DNA of 48,120 bases from Rhodobacteraceae bacterium HLUCCA08 (GCA_001314655.1 LJSF01000026.1:1-48120), one strand, 5' to 3'. Positions 1 through 8,537 are shown, numbered from the stretch's first letter. A program made the numbers and translations. Notes: generated from the sequence alone by a model not told the origin.

Positions 1-109
1 AGAACCCCTCCGGATCCGACACCGAGGCCGCATACATCTCCTCATATTGCGCCGCGTCGACATGCGCCCGGGCAACAACCTCGGGGGAAGGCGGATAGAT
101 GGCGGTCAT
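1..109 (-). CDS. acs: acetyl-CoA synthetase, N-terminal 36 codons (runs off the window)
   Basis: Read on the minus strand from the ATG at 107-109, the first 36 codons begin MTAIYPPSPEVVARAHVDAA and run past base 1. This matches the N-terminus typical of alphaproteobacterial AMP-forming acetyl-CoA synthetases, which activate acetate to acetyl-CoA with ATP in the cytoplasm. A strong ribosome-binding site, AGGAGGAG, lies just upstream of the ATG (about 115-122). The gene is divergent from the ScfR-type regulator at 684, and that pairing supports the assignment. Only the extreme N-terminus is present, so no catalytic motif can be checked. Confidence 0.75.
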   Translation of the reverse strand, partial: MTAIYPPSPEVVARAHVDAAQYEEMYAASVSDPEGF

Positions 110-683
110 GGTCGGTCTCCTCCTGCTATGGGTGCAGGCAGGGTCGGCCAAAACGGACGGGGCCGCAAGATGGTGCCCTCGGGGATCGTGCCCGGATGGC
201 GCGTATTCTGCCTTCGGTGCCGCGTCGTCCGGCGTCGTCCGGGCCGCGCCGTCGCCGACCGACCCGCGCCGCATTGGTCGGCAAGCGGACCATCTTGCCG
301 CCGTCATCGGGCAGCACCCGCGCGGTCGCGCCCGGATCAGGCACCGGCGCGATGCTGGATCCGGCATCGGTCCGGCTCGCCGGGCGCGGCGCGGTGGTGA
401 CGGTTTTCCGGCACCGGGTTTCGAAACGCCACGACGCGCGACGGCGCTGCCGGACGCGTCCCCGCCGGGGTGACCCCTGGTCCCGCCCGTCACGCCGGGC
501 CGCGCAGGCTTTACCGTGATGGCCATTGTCCACAGGCCTGCGAAAAATGTTGCAACAACCCCTTTTTTCAAAACGATTTTCTTGTAAATAATCCGCCGTT
601 GGGCTGCGATAACCTGTAAAGCCTTGCGGGTTCCGGTGCAGAAGCCCCCTGATTGGACGGACAAGATTTGACGGACACGACCA
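110..683. other. 574-base intergenic region between acs and the ScfR-type regulator
   Basis: No convincing gene was found here. The open frames that cross it (for example plus 99-473 and a long minus frame from 2021) have no recognisable domains. The stretch near the regulator (about 540-605) is much richer in A/T than its surroundings and probably carries the divergent promoters. It includes a TTGCAA-cored palindrome. A tandem duplication of the ten bases CGTCGTCCGG lies at 223-232 and 233-242. The acs mRNA leader could be long if the promoter lies in the A/T-rich part. Confidence 0.6.
548..557. promoter_or_regulatory. TTGCAA-cored palindrome, possible ScfR-type site
   Basis: The ten bases TGTTGCAACA form a perfect palindrome about 127 bases upstream of the regulator start, inside the A/T-rich part of the divergent intergenic region. 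ScfR-family regulators such as PccR of Rhodobacter bind TTTGCAAA-type repeats. The shared TTGCAA core makes this a candidate operator. The match is short, and no second copy was found at a fixed spacing. Confidence 0.3.
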
Positions 684-2006
684 ATGCCTGAAAGACAGCT
701 TGTCGGCAGCCGCATCCGCAACCTGCGGCTGGACCGGGGGACGCGCCAGGCCGATCTGGCGCGCGATGTCGGCATTTCGGCCTCCTACCTGAACCTGATC
801 GAGCACAACCGGCGCAGAATCGGCGGCAAGCTGCTGCAGGACATCGCCAAGGCGCTGGACGCCGATCCGGCGCTGCTGGCCGACGGGTCGACCGCGGCGC
901 AGCTTGTCCCCCTGCGCGAGGCCGCGGCGGCGGCGCCCGACACCACCCCGGACCTGCCCAGGATCGAGGATTTCGCAGCCCGTTTTCCCGGCTGGGCGGC
1001 GCTGGTGACGGCGCAGCATGCGCGGATCAAGATGCTGGAGGAACGGGTCCGGGTGCTGACCGACCAGCTGACCCACGATCCGCGCATCGCGACCTCGCTG
1101 CACGAGGTTCTGTCGACGGCCACCGCGATCCGGTCGACCGCGTCGATCCTGGTCGAATCCCGTGATCTGGACGCGGATTGGCAGCGCCGGTTCCACGTCA
1201 ATATCGACAGCGACAGCCAGCGGCTGGCGGAAAGTTCGCGTGCGTTGATGGAACATCTCGACCTCAGCGGCGACGGGGTCGAGGCACTGGTGTCGCCGCT
1301 GGAAGAGGCCGAAGCCTTCTTCGCCGACCGCGATCATGCCTTTCCTGACCTCGAGACGGCACGCGCCACGCCGGCCGAACTTGCCTCCGGGGTCGGGTCG
1401 CCGCTGGCCCGCCGGATCGTCGAGGATCGGCTGCACCGGCTGGCCGAAGACGCGGCGCGGCTGCCGGCCGAGGATTTCGCGGCGGCCGCGCTGGCCTGCG
1501 ATTGCGATGCCGTCGCGCTGGCGGCGCGGTTCGACGCACCGGTCGGCGCCGTCCTGCGTCGGCTGGCGTTTCTGCCGCGCAAGGCGGGCCTGCCGGAAAT
1601 GGGTCTGGCGGTCTGTGACGCGGCCGGCGTGATCACCTTGCAGCGCCCGGCGCTTGGCTTCGGCCTGCCGCGCGGCGGGGCCGGTTGTCCGCTCTGGCCG
1701 CTGTTCCGGGCCTTGTCGGCACCCGGGCTGGTGATCCGCCGCCGGGTGTCGCTGCCGGGAACCGCCGGGTCGGGGCGACGGTTCGATTGCACCGCCGTGG
1801 CCGAGCCGGCCGGGATAGGCGTGCCCAATCTGCCGCCACGGGTGATCGCCACCATGCTGGTGCGCGCGCCCACCGGCCAGGACGCGGGCGATGGCAGGGT
1901 GCGGGCCGATCCGGTCGGGCCGGGCTGTCGGGTCTGTCCGCGCACCGCATGCGCGGCCCGGCGCGAACCCTCGGTCCTGTCGGCGATCGGGGATGCGACA
2001 CTTTGA
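684..2006 (+). CDS. ScfR-type (short-chain fatty acyl-CoA) XRE-family transcriptional regulator
   Basis: This is a 440-residue regulator. Residues about 8-62 are an XRE/Cro helix-turn-helix (GSRIRNLR, ASYLNLIEHNRR). A long helical middle section follows, and the C-terminus is DUF2083-like with a cysteine cluster C415-x2-C418-x4-C423 (CRVCPRTAC). This layout and the PSVL ending are typical of the short-chain fatty acyl-CoA regulators (ScfR: PccR, RamB-like), which control acetate or propionate assimilation in response to acyl-CoA. The divergent acs gene makes acetate the likely signal pathway. The ATG at 684 fits the start of the HTH domain. A full-length shadow frame on the opposite strand was rejected. 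Confidence 0.8.
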   Translation: MPERQLVGSRIRNLRLDRGTRQADLARDVGISASYLNLIEHNRRRIGGKLLQDIAKALDADPALLADGSTAAQLVPLREAAAAAPDTTPDLPRIEDFAARFPGWAALVTAQHARIKMLEERVRVLTDQLTHDPRIATSLHEVLSTATAIRSTASILVESRDLDADWQRRFHVNIDSDSQRLAESSRALMEHLDLSGDGVEALVSPLEEAEAFFADRDHAFPDLETARATPAELASGVGSPLARRIVEDRLHRLAEDAARLPAEDFAAAALACDCDAVALAARFDAPVGAVLRRLAFLPRKAGLPEMGLAVCDAAGVITLQRPALGFGLPRGGAGCPLWPLFRALSAPGLVIRRRVSLPGTAGSGRRFDCTAVAEPAGIGVPNLPPRVIATMLVRAPTGQDAGDGRVRADPVGPGCRVCPRTACAARREPSVLSAIGDATL

Positions 2007-2098
2007 CTTGAACCGGAACACGCGCGATAACGCAGGAGCACAGGCTGCCGTGACGAGGGAGCGTCGCGTCGGCCGCGCACGGGGGAGGACCAGCCGCC

Positions 2099-2467
2099 AT
2101 GAACCGACGCGTTCTTCTGATCGAGGATGAGCCGAACATCATCGAGGCGATCAGCTTCATCCTGTCGCGGGACGGCTGGACCGTGCACACCCATTCCGAC
2201 GGGGAAACCGCGCTTGACCGGGTTCGGGCCGGCACGCCCGACCTGGTCATCCTGGACGTGATGTTGCCGGGCCGGTCCGGCTTCGACATCCTGCGCGACC
2301 TGCGCGAAGGCGATGACACCCGCGCCCTGCCGGTGCTGATGCTGACCGCACGGGGCCAGACCAAGGATCGCGAACTGGCCGAACGGCTGGGTGCCACGCG
2401 GTTCATGACCAAGCCGTTTTCGAATTCCGACGTGCTGCACACGGTGCGCGAAATGGTCGGACCCTGA
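2099..2467 (+). CDS. single-domain (receiver-only) response regulator
   Basis: The 122-residue protein is a complete CheY-like receiver and nothing else. The acidic pocket is E9-D10, the phosphoacceptor is D53 (VILDVMLPG), the switch threonine is T83 (MLTARG) and the conserved lysine is K105 (TKPF). There is no DNA-binding or enzymatic output domain. A good ribosome-binding site (GGGGGAGG) precedes the ATG. It is followed after 3 bases by a small membrane protein and then by a transporter/histidine kinase fusion, so the kinase is its probable phosphodonor. CrbR/ErdR-type partners of comparable acetate-sensing kinases have a LuxR-type HTH, so this receiver must act by protein contact or phosphorelay. 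Confidence 0.85.
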   Translation: MNRRVLLIEDEPNIIEAISFILSRDGWTVHTHSDGETALDRVRAGTPDLVILDVMLPGRSGFDILRDLREGDDTRALPVLMLTARGQTKDRELAERLGATRFMTKPFSNSDVLHTVREMVGP

Positions 2468-2470
2468 CCC

Positions 2471-2755
2471 ATGGCGCTCCGTCCCCGGCGCAGCGAATTC
2501 CTGGAGCGGCGCAGCTATCGCCAGCGCCGGATGCGCGATGCCGGACGCATCCTGCCGGTCTTTGCCCTGGTGTTCTGCCTGTTGCCGCTGATCTGGCCGC
2601 GCCAGGGCGGCGCCGACGGGCTGACCTCGACCGGTTTGATGTATCTGTTCGGCCTGTGGATCGTTCTGATCGTGCTGGCCGCCGCGCTGTCCCGGGTGCT
2701 GCGCGATGACGAGACCCGGACGAATGGCGACGCTGACAAGGACAGGCTGCGGTGA
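2471..2755 (+). CDS. small two-helix membrane protein in the kinase operon
   Basis: The 94-residue protein has a basic N-terminus (about residues 1-26, rich in Arg) and two hydrophobic segments, about 27-43 and 54-74, with a charged C-terminal tail. The shape resembles the small DUF4212 subunits that sit next to some SLC5-type symporters, but I do not recognise the family from the sequence itself. It starts 3 bases after the response regulator, and its stop overlaps the GTG start of the transporter-kinase (GTGA). That indicates translational coupling and a shared function, perhaps as an accessory subunit of the sensor. The function is inferred from context only. Confidence 0.65.
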   Translation: MALRPRRSEFLERRSYRQRRMRDAGRILPVFALVFCLLPLIWPRQGGADGLTSTGLMYLFGLWIVLIVLAAALSRVLRDDETRTNGDADKDRLR

Positions 2756-5436
2756 TTTCGTTCAACCTGCTTGTCGTGATCGCCCTGGCCTATGTGGCCT
2801 TCCTGTTCCTGGTCGCCTTCGCGGCCGAACGGCGGGCGGCGCAAGGCCGGCAGGCCTGGTTGCGCTCGCCGCTGATCTACACGCTGTCGCTGTCGATCTA
2901 TTGCACCGCCTGGACGTTCTATGGCGCGGTCGGCTATGCGGCGCGGTCCGGGCTGGAATACCTGACGATCTACCTGGGCCCGACCATCGTCATGGTCGGC
3001 TGGTGGTGGCTGCTGCGCAAGCTGGTGCGGATCGGCCGGGCGCAGCGGATCACCTCGATCGCCGATCTGATCTCGTCTCGGTTCGGCAAATCGACCCTGC
3101 TGGGGGTGATCGTCACCCTGCTCGCCGTGGTCGGCACCACGCCCTATATCGCGCTTCAATTGCAATCGGTCACCCTGTCGGTGGCGGTCTTCGCCGAGGG
3201 CAGCGGCACGCGCTGGGGCCAGGCCGACCTGGCCCGGGCCGCGCTGTGGGTGGCCGCCGGGCTTGCGGTGTTCACGGTGATCTTCGGGACCCGGACGCTG
3301 GATGCCAATGAACGCCACCACGGTGTGGTCATGGCGATCGCGGTCGAGGCGGTGGTCAAGCTCTGCGCCCTGCTGGCGGTGGGCATCTATGTGGTCTGGG
3401 GGCTGGCCGGCGGGATCGGCGCGACGCTGGAGCGGATCGATGCCAGCACCGTCGCCCTGTGGACGCCGGCGCCGGGCCGCTGGGTGGGGTTGATCCTGGT
3501 TTCGGCCGCGGCATTGATCACGCTGCCCCGGATGTTCCAGGTGATGGTGGTCGAGAACGACGACGAACGCAACCTCGGCACCGCCAGCTGGGCCTTTCCG
3601 CTGTACCTGCTGGCGATGAGCCTGTTCGTCGTGCCGATCGCCGTGGTCGGGCTGGACCTGATGCCCGAAGGATCGAACCCCGACCTGTTCGTGCTGACCC
3701 TGCCGCTGGCGCAGGGCCGCCAGGACGTGGCCGTTCTGGCGTTCCTGGGCGGCTTTTCCTCGGCCACATCGATGGTGATCGTGGCGACGATCGCGCTGGC
3801 GACCATGGTGTCGAACCACATCGTCGTGCCGCTCTGGCTGTCGGCGCGGCAGCAGGGCGCGACCATGACGGGCGATGTGCGCTATGTGGTGCTGGTGGCC
3901 CGGCGGCTGTCGATCGCGGGGATCCTGGCACTGGGCTATGTCTACTACCGGCTGTCGGGGGGCAGTGCCGCCCTGGCCGCGATCGGGCTGATCGCCTTCG
4001 TCGGGGTCGCCCAGGTGCTGCCGTCGCTGGTTGCGGGGCTTTACTGGCGGGGCGCCAACCGGATCGGCGCGGCGGCGGGCATCCTCACCGGCCTCGTGAT
4101 CTGGCTCTGGACGATGTTCCTGCCCAGTTTCGGGGAGGGCGCCGTGATCCCGGCCCATGTCTTTGCCGAAGGGCCCTTCGGCCTGGCCTGGCTGCGCCCG
4201 CATGCGCTGTTCGGCATCGACGGGATCGACCCGCTGGTCCATGCGCTGTACTGGTCGCTGCTGCTGAACACGCTGGTGCTGACCATCGGTTCGATCCTGA
4301 CCTTTCCGACCCCGCTGGAGCGGCTTCAGGGCGCGCAATTCGTCAACGTGTTCGAACATTCCGCCGACAAGGCCGCCTGGACCCGCAGCGATGCCCGGGC
4401 CGAGGACCTGCTGATGATGGCGCAGCGGATCATCGGCGCGACCGAGGCGCAGGAGCTGTTCCGGTCCGAAGCGGCGCGGCAGGGCAAGGGCGGCTACCTG
4501 CCCGATGTCACCGTCGATTTCATCGGCCGGCTGGAGCGCCAACTGGCCGGGTCGGTCGGCGCGGCGACCGCCCATGCCATGGTCGGCCAGCTGACCGAGG
4601 GCGCCAGCGTCTCGGTCGAGGATCTGATCGCGGTGGCCGACGAGGCCGCGCAGATCATGGAATATTCCCTGAAGCTGGAACAGAAATCCGCCGAACAGGA
4701 ACGCACCGCGACCGCCCTGCGCGAAGCGAACGAGAAGCTGACCGCGATCTCGATCCAGAAGGACGCGTTCCTGTCCCAGATCAGCCATGAATTGCGCACG
4801 CCGATGACCTCGATCCGGTCGTTTTCGGAAATCCTGCGCGACGGCGAGGTCGACCCCGAGGCCCGCGGCCGGTTCGCCACCATCATCCACGACGAGGCCA
4901 ACCGCCTGACCCGCCTGCTGGACGATCTGCTGGATCTCAGCGTGCTGGAACATGGCCAGGTCACGCTGAACCGCGAGCGCGGCACGCTCGAGGCGGTGCT
5001 GGACCGGGCCGAAGCGGCGGTCGGTCCTGCGGTCAAGCTGGTGATCCGCCGCCGCCGCAGCGCCGAACAGGTGCCGCTGGAGACCGACCTGGACCGGCTG
5101 GCCCAGGTGTTCATCAACATCATCGCCAATGCCGCCAAGTATTGCCGCGCCGAACAGCCCGAATTGCGGATCGTCGTGAACAGCCGCGCCGACCGTCCGG
5201 TCACGGTCGATTTCATCGACAACGGTGACGGGATCGAAGCCGACAGCCAGAAGATCATCTTCGAGAAATTCGCCCGGCTGGGGGATACCCGCAAGGCCGG
5301 CGGAGCGGGGCTGGGGCTGGCGATCTCGCGGCAGGTGATGGAGGCGCTGGGCGGCGCGATCACCTATCTGCCGGGGCAGGGCGGGGCGGCGTTCCGCGTG
5401 GTCCTGCCGGAGGCCGCACGGCTGGCCGCGGAATAG
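2752..5436 (+). CDS. SLC5-type sodium/solute symporter fused to a histidine kinase (CbrA/CrbS-like sensor)
   Basis: The 894-residue protein has an N-terminal transporter-like domain (about residues 1-530) with some 13 hydrophobic segments and the SLC5 look of the solute:sodium symporters. A linker and short coiled coil (about 620-670) follow, then a HisKA domain with the phosphoacceptor H679 (SQISHELRTPM) and a C-terminal ATPase with N box (FINIIANAAKYC), G1 (DNGDGI) and G2 (GGAGLGLAI). This is the architecture of CbrA and of CrbS/MxtR, the latter linked to acetate response and acs control in Vibrio and Pseudomonas. The GTG start overlaps the upstream gene by 4 bases. Closeness to acs and ScfR suggests acetate or another short acid as the signal, an inference. 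Confidence 0.85.
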   Translation: MISFNLLVVIALAYVAFLFLVAFAAERRAAQGRQAWLRSPLIYTLSLSIYCTAWTFYGAVGYAARSGLEYLTIYLGPTIVMVGWWWLLRKLVRIGRAQRITSIADLISSRFGKSTLLGVIVTLLAVVGTTPYIALQLQSVTLSVAVFAEGSGTRWGQADLARAALWVAAGLAVFTVIFGTRTLDANERHHGVVMAIAVEAVVKLCALLAVGIYVVWGLAGGIGATLERIDASTVALWTPAPGRWVGLILVSAAALITLPRMFQVMVVENDDERNLGTASWAFPLYLLAMSLFVVPIAVVGLDLMPEGSNPDLFVLTLPLAQGRQDVAVLAFLGGFSSATSMVIVATIALATMVSNHIVVPLWLSARQQGATMTGDVRYVVLVARRLSIAGILALGYVYYRLSGGSAALAAIGLIAFVGVAQVLPSLVAGLYWRGANRIGAAAGILTGLVIWLWTMFLPSFGEGAVIPAHVFAEGPFGLAWLRPHALFGIDGIDPLVHALYWSLLLNTLVLTIGSILTFPTPLERLQGAQFVNVFEHSADKAAWTRSDARAEDLLMMAQRIIGATEAQELFRSEAARQGKGGYLPDVTVDFIGRLERQLAGSVGAATAHAMVGQLTEGASVSVEDLIAVADEAAQIMEYSLKLEQKSAEQERTATALREANEKLTAISIQKDAFLSQISHELRTPMTSIRSFSEILRDGEVDPEARGRFATIIHDEANRLTRLLDDLLDLSVLEHGQVTLNRERGTLEAVLDRAEAAVGPAVKLVIRRRRSAEQVPLETDLDRLAQVFINIIANAAKYCRAEQPELRIVVNSRADRPVTVDFIDNGDGIEADSQKIIFEKFARLGDTRKAGGAGLGLAISRQVMEALGGAITYLPGQGGAAFRVVLPEAARLAAE

Positions 5437-5502
5437 CCCGTGTTAAGCCGTCGGTAAGGGCCGCCGCCCTAGAGTGTCCGCGATTGGACGGATGCGGGCA
5501 GC

Positions 5503-6741
5503 ATGACTCACAAGACCTCGGTTCTGATGCGCAAGCTGCGCAGCCGCGCCCCGGCCCGGGTCGCCGGGCTCAAGGGGGCGTCGGCGACGCGGGCGGTGCG
5601 CCTGGCCCTGGCGCGCGGCGCCGACCGGCGGATGTCCTTGCCGCTGGCCGTCTCGGGTGTGACCGAAGAGGATGTCGAACTCGAAACCCTGGTCGAAAGC
5701 CTGCCCTCGGACGCGCTGCGCATCGTCCTGACGCGCCCCGAAACCGGGCATGCGGTCGGGATCGTCACCGTATCGCCCGATCTGTGTGCCGCCATGGTCG
5801 AGGTTCAGACGATGGGCCGGATCGCCAAGGTCGAGGCCCCGGAACGCACCCTGACCGAGGCCGACGCCGAATTGTCCCGCCCGCTGATCGACGGTTTCCT
5901 GCATGAACTGGCCGAAAGCGGCGCCGGCGTGCCGCTGTTGCAGCAACTGGCGGCGTTGGAGCCCGGCCGCACCCTGCCCGAGGCGCGGTCGGTCGGGCTG
6001 GTCTTCGATCCGGGCCAGTACCGGATCTGGCGGCTGCCGGTCTTCATCGGCGGCTCCGACCGGAAGGGAGAGGTCGCCATCGCCCTGCGGCGCGGGGACG
6101 ATGGACGGCGTGCCGAGGATGGCGCGGCCCCGCACCGCGATTGGCAGGACAGCTTCCGGGAGGCGGTTCGCAACGCGCCCGCCGAACTGGATGCCGTGCT
6201 GTGCCGGCTGGAGCTGAGCCTGGCAACGGCCGAAGCGCTGCGCATCGGCCAGGTCCTGGCCCTGCCGGGCGTCACCGTCACCTCGGTCCAGATGGAGGGG
6301 CCCGGCGGCGCGCGCATGATGTCGGCGCGGCTGGGGCAGATGGCCGGGCGGCGGGCGGTTCGACTGGAGGTGCCGATGCCGCCCGAATTGCAACCGGGCG
6401 GTGCGCGCATGGCCGGGCCTTCGGCCGCCGGCGCCATGCTGCCGACCCCGGATCCGGCTGTTGCCGATCCGATGGGCGGGCCCGGTCCGGAGGCGGCATG
6501 GCCGGACCCGGCCCCCGAACCGATCGACATCGCGGACCAATGGACCGATGCGCCGGCGGATCCGGTCGATCTGCCGCAACACCCCGCGATCAGCGCGCCC
6601 GACCTGGCCGATGACGACGATCCGGGCAGCCCGCTGCCCGAGGCGGAGCCCGCGCCGCCCGCTTCCGGGGACGGGGACGATCCCCTGGCACAGGACGATG
6701 ATGACGGGTTTCCCGCGGCGGCGATCCCGCTGGACCTGTGA
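5503..6741 (+). CDS. FliM/FliN-family (SPOA domain) protein with acidic proline-rich tail
   Basis: The 412-residue protein looks like a divergent FliM. A central region (about 40-200) resembles the FliM middle domain, including SRPLIDGFLHELAE. Residues about 226-290 form a C-terminal SPOA/FliN-like domain (ELSLATAEALRIGQVLALPG). After about residue 300 comes an acidic, proline- and aspartate-rich tail that classical FliM lacks. FliM and FliN build the flagellar C-ring switch complex and bind CheY-P. No other flagellar gene is in the window, so this is an isolated copy whose role in the motor is uncertain. The ATG at 5503 starts 66 bases after the kinase stop. Confidence 0.65.
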   Translation: MTHKTSVLMRKLRSRAPARVAGLKGASATRAVRLALARGADRRMSLPLAVSGVTEEDVELETLVESLPSDALRIVLTRPETGHAVGIVTVSPDLCAAMVEVQTMGRIAKVEAPERTLTEADAELSRPLIDGFLHELAESGAGVPLLQQLAALEPGRTLPEARSVGLVFDPGQYRIWRLPVFIGGSDRKGEVAIALRRGDDGRRAEDGAAPHRDWQDSFREAVRNAPAELDAVLCRLELSLATAEALRIGQVLALPGVTVTSVQMEGPGGARMMSARLGQMAGRRAVRLEVPMPPELQPGGARMAGPSAAGAMLPTPDPAVADPMGGPGPEAAWPDPAPEPIDIADQWTDAPADPVDLPQHPAISAPDLADDDDPGSPLPEAEPAPPASGDGDDPLAQDDDDGFPAAAIPLDL

Positions 6742-6762
6742 GCGCGGCCGCGGCCATGGCTT

Positions 6763-7107
6763 GTGGATTCATTCGACTTCTCTTATCTGTTGTCCATGGA
6801 ACTCTCGCAGGACATGATCGGCAATATGGACAAGGCCGCGTCGGAAGCCGCCGACGTGATGAAGGCCCTGGCCAATCCGCAGCGCCTGCGCCTGCTCTGC
6901 GCGCTGCTGGGCGGTGAACGCAGTGTCGGAGAGCTGGAGCAACAGCTGGGCGCCAGCCAATCCTACGTGTCCGGCCAATTGGCCCGGTTGCGGTCCGAAG
7001 GGCTGGTGACCTGCGACCGTGACGGCCGGACGATCCGCTACCGCCTGGCCGATCCGCGGGTGACGCCGATCCTGGAACGGCTCTACGAGGTGTTCTGCGG
7101 CGACTAG
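6763..7107 (+). CDS. ArsR-family regulator of the BigR/SqrR (persulfide-sensing) type
   Basis: Read from the GTG at 6763 the protein has 114 residues. An ATG at 6796 would give 103 and is an equally good start. The winged helix includes SVGELEQQLGASQSYVSGQLARLRSEGLV. Two cysteines stand where BigR and SqrR have their sensor pair: C46 in LLCALLGGERSVGEL and C112 in the terminal FCGD. They are 66 residues apart, the spacing of SqrR C41/C107 and BigR C42/C108. Those proteins form a tetrasulfide bridge on sulfide exposure and release DNA. A third cysteine is C84. No sulfide oxidation gene is adjacent, so the target is unknown. Confidence 0.75.
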   Translation: MDSFDFSYLLSMELSQDMIGNMDKAASEAADVMKALANPQRLRLLCALLGGERSVGELEQQLGASQSYVSGQLARLRSEGLVTCDRDGRTIRYRLADPRVTPILERLYEVFCGD

Positions 7108-7154
7108 CGCTGTCGCCCCTTGGCCTCACCACCGCGCAAACCGTCCGGATCCGC

Positions 7155-8537
7155 TTGCCCTTGGCCGCCGTGCCGCGCAATCTTTGCCCGTGGTTTCGTG
7201 CGGGGCGCTGGCAGGTGCAGGAACGGCAGGTCAAGGTTCGGGTTCATGACCGGATCGCCATCGTCACCATGGACGGGGCGGACCAGAACCTGTTGTCCAC
7301 CGCCTTGCGCGCCGGCCTGTGGGAGGCCTTCGGCCGGGTCTGCAGCCAGGACGGGGTGCAGGCGGTGATCCTGTGCGGTGCCGGGCCGCGGTTTTCGGCC
7401 GGGCTGAACCTGCGCGCGCCCGACCTTGCCGACCACGCGCGCGGCACGGCCCGGCTGTGCCGGCGGATCGAAACCTGTCCCAAACCGGTGATCGCGGCCC
7501 TGTCCGGGCGCTGCGCCGGTGCCGGTGCCGACCTGGCGCTTGCGGCCCATTACCGCGTCGCCACCCCCGATGCCGCGCTGGTCTGGCCCGACGTGTCGCT
7601 GGGCCTGGTGCCCGGTGCCGGCGGCGGTCAGCGTCTGACCAGGCTGATCGGTGCCGAGGCCGCCCTGGCCGCCCTGATCCGCGGCCAGCCCGTTCCGGCC
7701 GGGCTGGGGCAGCGGCTTGGCCTGATCGACGGCATCGTCAACGGCGACCTCGCCTCGGGGGCCGTCGCCTTTGCCAGGACCCTGGTCGAGGCCGGCAAGG
7801 GCGCCCGCCCGGCCGGCGGGCGGCGCGACAAGCTGCGCGACGGCACGGCCCATCTGCACGCCGTTTCCCGCGCCCGGGCGGCCCTGGCCGAAACCCCGCT
7901 GGTCGCGCCGGCCCGGATCGTCGATTGCGTCGAGGCCGCCGGTCTGCTGCCCTACGAGGCCGCGCTGGCCTTCGAAGAGGACGCTCTGGCGCAATGCCTG
8001 GCGCATCCTCAGCATCGCGCTTTGCTGCATGTCTTTCTTGCCGAGCGGACCGCGCCACCCGCGCTTCTGGCCAGTGACGATGACGGATTTCGCCCGACCG
8101 AGGACGGCCGGTCGATGGTCGCGCGCCTGCGCGGCGCCTGGGAGGGGGCGGCCCGCCACATCGCCGCCGCCGGCATGACCGAGGCGGCGATCGACGCCGC
8201 GATGGTGGCTTTCGGGTTCCGCAAGGGGCCGTTCGGCGGCCGCGCGGCCGGGGCCGAGGACGCGATGCTGACCCGCCGGATGACCGCCGCGCTGATCGTC
8301 GAAGGGGCCCGGATCATCGCCGATCACGGTCTGCATCCGGCCACGATCGATGCGCTTGCGGTCCATGGCATGGGCTATCCGCGCCGGCATGGCGGGCCGT
8401 TCCGCACCGCGCAGACCATGGGTCTGCTCGGGCTGCGCTCGGACATGCGTGGCTGGGGGGCCGAAGCGGCGCTCTTTGCCCCGCCCGCGCTGCTGGACGA
8501 GGCGATCAAGGATGCCCGCGGGTTCGACGCGCTTTAG
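7155..8537 (+). CDS. FadJ-like crotonase/3-hydroxyacyl-CoA dehydrogenase protein lacking the NAD-binding domain
   Basis: Read from a TTG at 7155 the protein has 460 residues. A GTG at 7215 (VQERQVKVRV) is a plausible later start. Residues about 30-210 are a crotonase fold. The oxyanion segments are present (GPRFSAGLN, AGAGADLAL), but the two catalytic glutamates of FadB (E119, E139) are replaced by D126 and D146 with the 20-residue spacing kept. The crotonase tail (ARIVDCVEAAGLLPYEAAL) then joins, near residue 310, the C-terminal 3HCDH domain (GMGYPRRHGGPF). The roughly 180-residue Rossmann domain of full FadJ is absent, so this is about two-thirds the usual length. It may be inactive or specialised. 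Confidence 0.7.
   Translation: MPLAAVPRNLCPWFRAGRWQVQERQVKVRVHDRIAIVTMDGADQNLLSTALRAGLWEAFGRVCSQDGVQAVILCGAGPRFSAGLNLRAPDLADHARGTARLCRRIETCPKPVIAALSGRCAGAGADLALAAHYRVATPDAALVWPDVSLGLVPGAGGGQRLTRLIGAEAALAALIRGQPVPAGLGQRLGLIDGIVNGDLASGAVAFARTLVEAGKGARPAGGRRDKLRDGTAHLHAVSRARAALAETPLVAPARIVDCVEAAGLLPYEAALAFEEDALAQCLAHPQHRALLHVFLAERTAPPALLASDDDGFRPTEDGRSMVARLRGAWEGAARHIAAAGMTEAAIDAAMVAFGFRKGPFGGRAAGAEDAMLTRRMTAALIVEGARIIADHGLHPATIDALAVHGMGYPRRHGGPFRTAQTMGLLGLRSDMRGWGAEAALFAPPALLDEAIKDARGFDAL

Noticed and set aside
99-473. Possible small exported protein between acs and the regulator
   Set aside because: The N-terminus looks hydrophobic, but there is no ribosome-binding site, the body is low-complexity Arg/Gly/Ala, and it overlaps the acs start.
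684-2006. XRE regulator considered as an antitoxin
   Set aside because: The protein is 440 residues with a C-terminal cysteine cluster of the ScfR family, and no toxin-sized gene is adjacent.
126-2021. Long minus-strand open frame opposite the ScfR-type gene
   Set aside because: It has no recognisable domain, is Arg/Gly/Pro rich, and overlaps a well-supported regulator gene. High G+C makes such shadow frames common.
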